Positions 20,504 through 27,292 of a stretch of 64,000 bases of DNA are shown here, piece after piece. The notes beneath the pieces were generated by a model that ran no database searches, was not told the origin of the DNA, and was given only the letters and a program-made list of their open reading frames with translations. The translations under genes were made by a program, and so were the position numbers. Source of the DNA: Actinoplanes oblitus (GTDB lineage: Bacteria > Actinomycetota > Actinomycetes > Mycobacteriales > Micromonosporaceae); the NCBI RefSeq assembly GCF_030252345.1, contig NZ_CP126980.1, positions 2,061,501-2,125,500 on the forward strand. The letters run 5' to 3'. How positions within the stretch are numbered: position 1 is the stretch's first letter; each line of letters begins with the position of its first letter.

Positions 20504-23146
20504 ATGGTGGGGATGGTGAGAACGGACGTGTCGGAGCGGGATCGGCTGGCCCAGGCCGACTCCGGCGAGCAGCCGTGGCGCGCCTGGGGTCCCTACCTCT
20601 CCGAAAGGGCGTGGGGCACGGTCCGGGAGGACTACAGCGAGCACGGGACGGCGTGGGACTACTTCCCGCACGACCACGCGCGGTCCCGGGCGTACCGGTG
20701 GAACGAGGACGGCATGGCCGGCGTCTGCGACGACCGGCAGACCTTCTGCTTCGCGCTCGCGCTCTGGAACGGCAAGGACCCGATCCTCAAGGAGCGGATG
20801 TTCGGCCTCGGCGGCGACGGCGGCAACCACGGCGAGGACGCCAAGGACTACTGGTGGTACCAGGACTCCACGCCCACCCACTCGTGGATGCGCTGGCGCT
20901 ATCACTATCCACAAGCCGAGTTTCCGTACGACCAGCTGGTCCGGGTCAACGGCCAGCGGTCCCGCACCGAGAGCGAGTACGAACTCGTCGACACCGGCGT
21001 CTTCGACCACGACCGGTTCTGGGCGGTGACCGTCGACTACGCCAAGGCCGGCCCGCACGACATGTGCGTGGCGATCACCGTGTCCAACCGCGGTCCCGAC
21101 CGGGCCACCCTGCACGTGCTGCCCACCCTCTGGTTCCGCAACACCTGGGCGTGGGGCCTGCCGAACCGGCCGACGCCGTCGCTGACCGGCACCCCGGGCC
21201 GGATCGCCGGGCGGCACCGGTCGATCGGGCACGTCACCCTGGCCGCCGAGGGCGCCCCGCCCGCGCTGGTCTGCGACAACGAGACGAACGCGCAGCGGCT
21301 GTGGGGGCTGCCCGGGCGCAGCCCGTACCCGAAGGACGGGATCAACGACTTCCTGATCTGCGACATGCCGACGGTCAACCCGAGCGGGGTCGGCACCAAG
21401 GGCGCGCTGCACTACGAGCTGACCCTGGAGCCGGGGGAGACCCGGACGCTGCGACTGCGCCTCACCCAGACCGACGACCCGGCCGGCGAGCTCGACCTGG
21501 GCGCCGGCTGGGAGACGGTGATGCGCGACCGGCTCGCCGAGGCCGACGCGTTCTTCGCGGAGATCATCCCGGCGGCCGCCTCCGAAGAGGAGACCGCGGT
21601 GGCCCGGCAGGGCATCGCCGGGCTGATGTGGGGCAAGCAGTTCTACCACTTCGACGTGAAGCAGTGGCTGGTCGGCGACCCGGGCAACGCGCCGCCGCCA
21701 CCGGGCCGGCGCTACGGGCGCAACAACGGCTGGTGGCACATGAACAGCTTCGACGTGATCAGCATGCCGGACCCGTGGGAGTACCCCTGGTACGCCGCCT
21801 GGGACCTGGCATTCCACTGTGTCAGCATCAGCCGGGTCGATCCGGGCTTCGCCAAGTCCCAGCTGCTCCTGCTGCTGCGCGAGTGGTACATGCACCCGAA
21901 CGGGCAGATCCCGGCGTACGAGTGGTCGTTCGCCGACGTGAACCCGCCGGTGCACGCCTGGGCCGCGCTGCGCGTCTTCCAGATCGACGGCTCCCGCGAC
22001 TACGACTTCCTCGCCAAGGTGATGCACAAGCTGCTGCTCAACTTCACCTGGTGGGTCAACCGCAAGGACGTCGGCGGCAACAACGTCTTCGAGGGCGGGT
22101 TCCTCGGACTGGACAACGTCGGCCCGTTCGACCGCTCGGCGGCGCTGCCGGTCGCCGGCGTCCTCGAACAGTCCGACGGCACGGGCTGGATGGCGATGTA
22201 CGCGCTCAACCTGCTCGACATCTCGATCATCCTGGCCCTGCACGACAGGTCCTACGAGGACATGGCGACCAAGTTCTTCGAGCACTTCACGTACATCGCG
22301 GAGGCGGCGTACCGGCAGGGGCTGTGGGACGAGGAGGACAGCTTCTTCTACGACGTGCTGCGCCTGCCGGACGGGCACAAGGTGCCGCTCAAGGCCCGCT
22401 CGATCGTCGGCCTGCTGCCGCTGGCCGCCACCACCCGGCTCACCTCGGACACGCTGAGCCGGCTGCCCGAGGTGAGCGCCCGGGTCCGCTGGATGCTGCA
22501 CAAGCAGACCGACTACGGCGACGTGATCAGCGCCCGGCGCCTCGGCGGCGCCGATCGGCGCCGCCAGCGGTTGCTGAGCATGGTCGGCCAGGACCAGCTG
22601 TTGCGGATTCTGGCGCGGTTGCTGGACCCCGAGGAGTTCCTTTCCCCGTACGGCCTGCGCACGCTCTCCCGCGCGCACCTGGAGAAACCGTTCACCGTCT
22701 CGCTGGGCGGCTCGGACTTCACCGTCGGCTACGAGCCGGCCGAGAGCACCAGCGGCCTGTTCGGCGGCAACTCCAACTGGCGCGGCCCGGTCTGGATGCC
22801 GGTCAACTACCTGCTGGTCGAGGCGCTACGGGAGTTCGCCGAGTTCTACGGCGAGGACCTGCGGGTGGAGTACCCGACCGGCGCGCACACCAAGACGTCG
22901 CTGTCCGAGGTCGCCGACGACCTGGCCCGGCGGCTGATCGCGCTGTTCGTCCCGGACGAGTCCGGACGCCGGCCGATCTACGGCGCGACCGACCTGTTCC
23001 ACACCCACCCGGACTGGAAGGACCTGATCGTCTTCCCGGAGTACTTCCACGGGGACAACGGGGCCGGCCTGGGCGCCTGGCACCAGACGGGCTGGAGCGC
23101 CCTGGTCGTCGACCTGATCCTCACCCTGCACGACAAGCGCCGCTGA
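20504..23146 (+). CDS. GH63-like (MGH1-type) glucosidase
   Basis: This 880-residue cytoplasmic glycoside hydrolase has no signal peptide. The N-terminal beta-rich part includes WGPYLSERAWGTVREDYSEH, and the C-terminal (alpha/alpha)6 barrel includes DPWEYPWYAAWDLAFHCVSI and GGNSNWRGPVWMPVNYLLVE, blocks typical of the GH63/mannosylglycerate-hydrolase-like group. Acidic residues in AWDLAF and in the late barrel are candidate catalysts. Substrate specificity is not readable. The start is ATG 20504; ATG 20513 is an alternative. A TTGACA at 20457-20462 may be the -35 element. Confidence 0.85.
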   Translation: MVGMVRTDVSERDRLAQADSGEQPWRAWGPYLSERAWGTVREDYSEHGTAWDYFPHDHARSRAYRWNEDGMAGVCDDRQTFCFALALWNGKDPILKERMFGLGGDGGNHGEDAKDYWWYQDSTPTHSWMRWRYHYPQAEFPYDQLVRVNGQRSRTESEYELVDTGVFDHDRFWAVTVDYAKAGPHDMCVAITVSNRGPDRATLHVLPTLWFRNTWAWGLPNRPTPSLTGTPGRIAGRHRSIGHVTLAAEGAPPALVCDNETNAQRLWGLPGRSPYPKDGINDFLICDMPTVNPSGVGTKGALHYELTLEPGETRTLRLRLTQTDDPAGELDLGAGWETVMRDRLAEADAFFAEIIPAAASEEETAVARQGIAGLMWGKQFYHFDVKQWLVGDPGNAPPPPGRRYGRNNGWWHMNSFDVISMPDPWEYPWYAAWDLAFHCVSISRVDPGFAKSQLLLLLREWYMHPNGQIPAYEWSFADVNPPVHAWAALRVFQIDGSRDYDFLAKVMHKLLLNFTWWVNRKDVGGNNVFEGGFLGLDNVGPFDRSAALPVAGVLEQSDGTGWMAMYALNLLDISIILALHDRSYEDMATKFFEHFTYIAEAAYRQGLWDEEDSFFYDVLRLPDGHKVPLKARSIVGLLPLAATTRLTSDTLSRLPEVSARVRWMLHKQTDYGDVISARRLGGADRRRQRLLSMVGQDQLLRILARLLDPEEFLSPYGLRTLSRAHLEKPFTVSLGGSDFTVGYEPAESTSGLFGGNSNWRGPVWMPVNYLLVEALREFAEFYGEDLRVEYPTGAHTKTSLSEVADDLARRLIALFVPDESGRRPIYGATDLFHTHPDWKDLIVFPEYFHGDNGAGLGAWHQTGWSALVVDLILTLHDKRR

Positions 23147-23182
23147 CCGGCGGGGCGCCCCGGCCGGGCGCCCCGATCGGGA

Positions 23183-23455
23183 TCAGTGGGAATGGCTGAC
23201 GATCGCCTCGGCCACGTGGCGCAACTGCTCGTGGTCGGGGTGGAAGCCGGCGGCGATGTCCGGGTGCAGGGCGGCCTTCGCCTGGTCCAGCAGCATGCTG
23301 GTGACCTGGTCGACGCTCTCCCCGGCGTACCGCTGGCGGATCCGGACCGTCGCGGCCTGGAGTGCCGAACTGAGCTGGTCCTCAAGGGGACCGCGCAGTT
23401 TCTCCTCCACCGGGTTGAGCGATTGCGGGTCGAGGGTGATGTGCGGCTCGGCCAA
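23183..23455 (-). CDS. Small conserved-looking hypothetical protein
   Basis: This 90-residue soluble protein is predicted mostly helical, with no signal peptide or membrane segment. The C-terminus is histidine-rich (EAIVSHSH). It starts at TTG 23455 with a clear GGAGG 6 bases upstream, which supports reality despite the rare start. That ribosome site is half of a CCTCCGGAGG palindrome at 23462-23471. I do not recognise the family. It is convergent with the GH63-like gene and lies downstream of the anthranilate synthase gene on the same strand. Confidence 0.7.
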   Translation of the reverse strand: MAEPHITLDPQSLNPVEEKLRGPLEDQLSSALQAATVRIRQRYAGESVDQVTSMLLDQAKAALHPDIAAGFHPDHEQLRHVAEAIVSHSH

Positions 23456-23575
23456 GATGTCCTCCGGAGGTCAACGACGCCGTGCGGATACCCGTCGACC
23501 AACCTCCAGTAAACCCCGCGGACCCGTCCGGCCGCCGGGTTTCCCCAGGAAGAGGGAAAGTGGCGCCGGACGCGG

Positions 23576-23620
23576 GTCGGTGGTCCAAGGAGAGGCTCTC
23601 GATCGCCTTGGACCACCGAC
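23576..23620 (-). terminator. Perfect 15-bp hairpin downstream of anthranilate synthase
   Basis: Positions 23576-23590 and 23606-23620 are exact inverse complements (GTCGGTGGTCCAAGG) around a 15-base loop. The hairpin begins 12 bases beyond the stop of the anthranilate synthase gene. There is no T-run, but U-poor hairpin terminators are common in high-GC actinobacteria. Confidence 0.6.
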
Positions 23621-23631
23621 GACATCTATCG

Positions 23632-25434
23632 CTACCCGTTCGTGAGCGGGCTAACCACCTCGGCGAACAACGGCGGCAGAAGTTGCCGGAGCACGTCGAT
23701 CCCGTCCCGGCTGAGCACGGATTCCGGGTGGAACTGCACCCCGGCGAAGGCCGGCCCGCGCAGCGCGTGCACCGCCCCGTCGGCCGGGTCCCGGGCGATC
23801 CGCACCGGCCCGTGCACCGAGTCGATTGCCGGGCCGGCGGCGACCGCGGCGAAGCTGGAGTAGAACCCGACCCGCCGGACCGCGCCGAACAGGTCCACGT
23901 CCCGGGCCAGCCCCTGGTACGGCGAGTCCCGCCGGATCAGCGACAGCCCCAGCTCGCACGCGAGCAGCTCCTGGCCCAGGCAGACGGCGAACAGTGGCAG
24001 CCCGCTCGCCAGCCGCGCCCGGACGATCCCGCGCATCGCCGCCATCTTCGGATCGCCGGCGTCCTCCGGGTCCCCCGGTCCCGGCCCGACCACCAGCAGG
24101 TCCGCCGCCGGCACCGGTGCCGACCAGGGCACCACCGAGACCGCCAGCCCGAGCGCCTTCAGCTGGTGGGCCAGCATCGCGGTGAACGTGTCCTCGCCGT
24201 CCACGATCACCGCGGACCGCCCGGCGAGGGCCGGCGTCACGAGCTCGCCGGGCGCCCGGGAGTCCAGCCAGAACCGGGCCAGGCCGGCGTTGCGCTCGGC
24301 GAGCGCCCGCAACTCCCGCTCGCCGGGCACCGGGGCGGACGAGTCGCGTACCGGAAGGGCGGCGGCACCGAGCGCGGCCAGCACGCCCGCGGCCTTCGTG
24401 TGGGTCTCGGCCACCTCGCCGGCCGCCGTGGAATGCCGCACCAGCGTGGCACCGACCGGCACCCGCAGGGTGCCCTCGGGAGTGATCTCCGCGGTCCGGA
24501 TCATGATCGGCGCGTCCAGGCTCTGTCGCCCGGCGTCGTCGACCGAGAGCAGCGCCAGCACCCCGGCGTAGTAGCCGCGCCCGCGCCGCTCGTGGCGGGC
24601 GATCACCCGGCAGGCGTTCTCGATCGGGCTGCCGGTCACGGTCGGCGCGAACATGGTCTCCCGCAGCACCTCCCGGACGTCCAGCGAACCCTTCCCGGCC
24701 AGCAGGTACTCGGTGTGGGTCAGATGCGCCATCTGCTTCAGGTACGGCCCGGCCACCTGCCCGCCGTGCTCGGCCACGGTGGCCATCATCTTCAGTTCCT
24801 CGTCGAGGACCATGTAGAGCTCCTCGACCTCCTTGGGGTCGCGCAAGAAGTCGAGCAGCGACCCGGACCCGTGCCGGAACGTGCCGCTGATCGGGTTCAT
24901 CATCACGATGCCGTCGTTGACGCTGACGTGCCGCTCCGGCGTGGCCCCGACCAGCGTGCGGGTGCCGGTGTGCACCAGGAACGTCCAGTAGGTGCCCTGC
25001 TCCTGAGCGAGGAGCCGGCCGAACGCGGCCCGCGCCGCCTCGACCGGATCGCCGTCGACGGACGCCTCGAACACCCGGTGGATCACGAAGTTCGCGCCCT
25101 CGCCGTGCCCGATCTCGTCGCGCAGCACGTCCTCGACGATCCGGCCGTACTCGTCGTCGCTCAGGTCGAAGCGCCCGCCGGTGACGCTCAGCTCGCCGGC
25201 CGGGAAGTCGCTCAGCGGCCGGGTCTCCCGCGAGTCGACCAGCAGGCACTCCAGCGGCGTCCCGTCGTCCACGCAGGCGAAGCCGCGTTCGGCGATCTGC
25301 CGGTAGGGCACCGCGGCGAGCACCTGCCGCCCGGGCTCCAGCGGGATGCCGGCGAGTGTCTCGACGGTGATCACGTCGCCGGTGAGCACCTCGACGTGCT
25401 CGGCGCCGTCGCGGTGCAGGTAAGCGAAGGGCAT
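23632..25434 (-). CDS. Fused anthranilate synthase (TrpE-TrpG/PhzE-like)
   Basis: This 600-residue bifunctional protein converts chorismate and glutamine to anthranilate. Residues 1-400 are a chorismate-binding domain (ISGTFRHGSGSLLD, then PIENACRVIARHERRGRGYY). Residues about 410-600 are a class I glutamine amidotransferase with oxyanion region VVGPGPGDPEDAGD, nucleophile Cys in FAVCLGQE near 483 and His/Glu in QFHPES near 567. This layout is shared with PhzE (aminodeoxyisochorismate synthase). The Trp-coding leader and attenuator upstream argue for tryptophan supply. The start is ATG 25434; an upstream in-frame extension would run into the attenuator. Confidence 0.88.
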   Translation of the reverse strand: MPFAYLHRDGAEHVEVLTGDVITVETLAGIPLEPGRQVLAAVPYRQIAERGFACVDDGTPLECLLVDSRETRPLSDFPAGELSVTGGRFDLSDDEYGRIVEDVLRDEIGHGEGANFVIHRVFEASVDGDPVEAARAAFGRLLAQEQGTYWTFLVHTGTRTLVGATPERHVSVNDGIVMMNPISGTFRHGSGSLLDFLRDPKEVEELYMVLDEELKMMATVAEHGGQVAGPYLKQMAHLTHTEYLLAGKGSLDVREVLRETMFAPTVTGSPIENACRVIARHERRGRGYYAGVLALLSVDDAGRQSLDAPIMIRTAEITPEGTLRVPVGATLVRHSTAAGEVAETHTKAAGVLAALGAAALPVRDSSAPVPGERELRALAERNAGLARFWLDSRAPGELVTPALAGRSAVIVDGEDTFTAMLAHQLKALGLAVSVVPWSAPVPAADLLVVGPGPGDPEDAGDPKMAAMRGIVRARLASGLPLFAVCLGQELLACELGLSLIRRDSPYQGLARDVDLFGAVRRVGFYSSFAAVAAGPAIDSVHGPVRIARDPADGAVHALRGPAFAGVQFHPESVLSRDGIDVLRQLLPPLFAEVVSPLTNG

Positions 25435-25481
25435 GGTTCCTCGTTCCGGGCCGGGCGGGCGCCGCACCGAAGCCGGACCAT

Positions 25482-25557
25482 GCGAAACGGCCGCCTCGGG
25501 GAGGCGGCCGCGGGTGGGTTACGCGCGGGGGATGTGGCCGCCGGTCAGGCGGGCCAC
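25482..25557 (-). promoter_or_regulatory. Trp-type transcription attenuator
   Basis: On the minus strand the leader shows three competing pairings. The 1:2 hairpin pairs 25553-25557 with 25534-25538, extended by CGCC/GGCG, and its 5' arm overlaps the tandem Trp codons. The 3:4 terminator is a perfect 10-bp stem (25501-25510 with 25488-25497, 3-base loop) followed by TTTCG. The 2:3 antiterminator pairs 25536-25542 with 25503-25509 (GGCGGCC/GGCCGCC, 7 bp). Ribosome stalling at Trp codons when charged tRNA-Trp is scarce would release segment 2, favour 2:3 and allow transcription into the synthase gene. Confidence 0.8.
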
Positions 25558-25580
25558 CACATGCTCGATCGCGCGTTCAT
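25545..25580 (-). CDS. trpL: trp leader peptide (tandem Trp codons)
   Basis: An 11-codon reading frame, MNARSSMWWPA followed by TGA, lies about 110 bases upstream of the fused anthranilate synthase gene. Two adjacent TGG codons (25554-25559) fall at the 5' arm of the first attenuator hairpin. A TACGCT -10-like box about 7 bases before the ATG suggests the peptide may be read from a leaderless start. Its role is regulatory, sensing charged tRNA-Trp. Confidence 0.78.
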   Translation of the reverse strand: MNARSSMWWPA

Positions 25581-25643
25581 GCCCCGGAGCGTAACGGCGT
25601 CCGCACGTCGCGCGCCACCCGTCCCGCATGGAGGGACACCGCC

Positions 25644-25877
25644 TCAGGCGGCGAATGCGTGCCGGACGGCCATCCGCGCCCACCGCATCCGCCCGAGGGC
25701 GCAGTCCGGGTGCTCGCCGAACTCCTGCGCCACCAGCGCGGCGCACCCGTGCGCGCCCAGCCGGTCGACGGTGGCGGTGATCGCCTCGCGGATCAGCTCC
25801 GCGGTCGGCTCCTCGGAACGCTGCAGGTCCGAGACGAACAGCGCCTCGGTACGGACGTCGTCGATCACTGCGCTCAT
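25644..25877 (-). CDS. Small hypothetical protein upstream of the trp leader
   Basis: This 77-residue acidic, helical protein (SAVIDDVRTEALFVSDLQRS near the N-terminus, then LIREAITATVDRLGAHGCAA) has no signal peptide or membrane span. The ATG is preceded by GAGGAGGACCC, a strong ribosome site. It ends 63 bases before the trp leader peptide on the same strand, so it may contribute to that transcript. I do not recognise its family; the sequence resembles short actinobacterial proteins found next to regulators, but nothing diagnostic is visible. Confidence 0.72.
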   Translation of the reverse strand: MSAVIDDVRTEALFVSDLQRSEEPTAELIREAITATVDRLGAHGCAALVAQEFGEHPDCALGRMRWARMAVRHAFAA

Positions 25878-26162
25878 CGGGTCCTCCTCGGTCCGGTCGG
25901 TAGCCCTGCGGTTGCTTGCCCATCAGCACACCGCCACCGGGATGCGGGCCGGGCGCAGCCGGGTTGCAGCTCGGGAGCGAGCCGTGCGGCGGTAGGTGTC
26001 ATACCCGGGGTTCGGTGCTCGGCGGGCCGCGGATGGGTCGGATTTCCGGCAGTCCGGTGCGGTGCGTCGTGGCTCGGGCGGCCGGGAATCGCGGACCGCC
26101 CGCCCGCCCGGAGATAACCGGATATTGTCGGAAAGTAGTGACGCCGATCGAGGGGAGCTGCC
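25878..26162. other. Intergenic region between divergent genes
   Basis: This 285-base interval separates the small minus-strand gene from the plus-strand receiver gene. I see no convincing coding sequence. The GC content dips near 26112-26140 (ATAACCGGATATTGTCGGAAAGT in part), where a promoter for the receiver gene is likely. No terminator-like stem or known riboswitch is apparent. Confidence 0.5.
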
Positions 26163-26537
26163 GTGACCACGGTCCTGGTGGCCGACGACGATGCCGACAT
26201 CCGTGACCTGGTGGCCTTCAAGCTGGAGCAGGCCGGACTCGAGGTGATCACGGTCGGCGACGGTCAGGCCGCCGTGGAGCAGGCCCGGATCCACCACCCC
26301 ACTCTCGCCGTGCTGGACGTTTCGATGCCGCTGCTGTCCGGGATCGACGTGTGCCGGATGCTGCGCGCCGACCCGGCCACCGCCGGCATGCTGATCATCA
26401 TGCTCACCGCCCGGGTGCAGGAGCAGGACGTCGAGGGCGGCTTCAGCGCCGGCGCGGACGACTACGTGACCAAGCCGTTCAGCCCGCGGGAGCTGGTGTC
26501 CCGGATCCAGGCACTGCTCACTCGCGCGCGGACGTGA
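26163..26537 (+). CDS. Stand-alone CheY-like response regulator
   Basis: This 124-residue protein is a single receiver domain. The acidic pocket is VADDDAD (residues 6-12), the phospho-acceptor is Asp52 (AVLDVSMPL) and the conserved Lys is in YVTKPFSP near 104. It has no output domain, so it must act through protein contact or phosphotransfer. The GTG start has GGGGAG 6 bases upstream. No kinase gene adjoins it. The ending LVSRIQALLTRA resembles the junction in OmpR-type regulators that lost or never had a DNA-binding domain. Confidence 0.92.
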   Translation: MTTVLVADDDADIRDLVAFKLEQAGLEVITVGDGQAAVEQARIHHPTLAVLDVSMPLLSGIDVCRMLRADPATAGMLIIMLTARVQEQDVEGGFSAGADDYVTKPFSPRELVSRIQALLTRART

Positions 26538-26600
26538 GGGCCGGGCCGGCCCGCACGTCCGCGACGAGGTGACCCGCCGGTCGACAACCGGTGCGGGTCG

Positions 26601-27130
26601 TCAGCCGAAGTCGTAACCGCCGCCGCTGCCCGGCACCGCCGCCGGTATCCCGCGGCGGGCCTGCTCGGCCCGGCGTGCCGTGTCGACGATGTCCCACAGC
26701 CCGCCGAGCACCAGCACCGCGATGAGCGTGGTGCTCAGCCAGCCGCGCAGGTCGCCACCCGCCGCGTCGAGGAAGCCGTGGAACTCGGGGTTGACGAAGT
26801 GGTCGCCGGCCAGCAGCCAGACCAGCGGCACGGTGTACGCCGTGATCAGCACCGCGTTCACCACCGCTGCCGCCCGGGTCCAGGTGCCCAGCAGCGCCGC
26901 CCACACCAGCCCGCTGACCAGCTGAATCACGGCGTCCACGATCCCGACCGCGACGACGATCGGCAGCACGGTCCAGAGCAGCGTCTTGAGCAGCCGCCGC
27001 CAGAGCGGGAACAGGTCCGGGCCGATCAGGAAGGCGGGACGGCCGGCATACCGATCGGCCAGCCGGTCCGGGTCGCCCAGCTCGGTGAGGGTGGCCTCGA
27101 CGGCGGCCGCCCGGGTGGTGTCCGGGTGCG
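26601..27130 (-). pseudogene. 5'-truncated HAAS-domain membrane protein
   Basis: The minus-strand frame reads ATLTELGDPDRLADRYAGRP then a WRRLLKTLLW stretch before the membrane helices beginning at LPIVVAVGIV. This is the end of a HAAS-type domain joined to a multi-helix membrane domain, an arrangement seen in actinobacterial proteins paired with PadR regulators. The first half of the HAAS domain is missing. Upstream of about 27130 the frame runs into the 62-bp repeat array, with no ATG, GTG or ribosome site. The first GTG in frame (26969) lies inside the membrane domain and would give only 122 residues. I infer truncation at the array edge. Confidence 0.65.
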
Positions 27131-27284
27131 GGAGGCCACCGTAGGGACCAGCTGGGGTGAGGGGCTGGTTGTGGTGGTGGTGTCGGGGTGTGGGAGGCCA
27201 CCGTGGGGACCAGCCGGGGGTGAGGGGCTGGTCGTGGTGGTGGTGTCCGGGCGTGGGAGACCACCACCAGGACCAGCCCGGAGT
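27130..27284. repeat. Array of 62-bp repeats (locus 2)
   Basis: Three copies of the unit start with GGGACCAGC at about 27145, 27207 and 27270, a 62-63 base period, with GGCTGGT...GGTGGTGGTGTC between them. Sequence and period match the arrays at 16.5 and 58.0 kb. It lies between the stop of the GH3 gene and the truncated HAAS gene. CCAGCC/GGCTGG arms can form hairpins in either strand. Confidence 0.85.
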
Positions 27285-27292
27285 GCGGCGGG

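Noticed and set aside
19385..22678. A 1097-codon minus-strand frame across the divergent glycosidase genes
   Set aside because: It covers the antisense of the GH63-like gene and an alternative frame of the debranching-like gene; low-complexity composition and no motif.
25519..25929. A 136-codon minus-strand frame covering the trp leader
   Set aside because: Its first part is a shifted frame of the 77-residue gene and its end overlaps the attenuator; the short WW peptide plus stems explain this DNA better.
23482..25995. An 837-codon plus-strand frame opposite the anthranilate synthase
   Set aside because: It is the complement of the synthase gene and the trp leader, with biased composition; the minus-strand gene has all catalytic residues.
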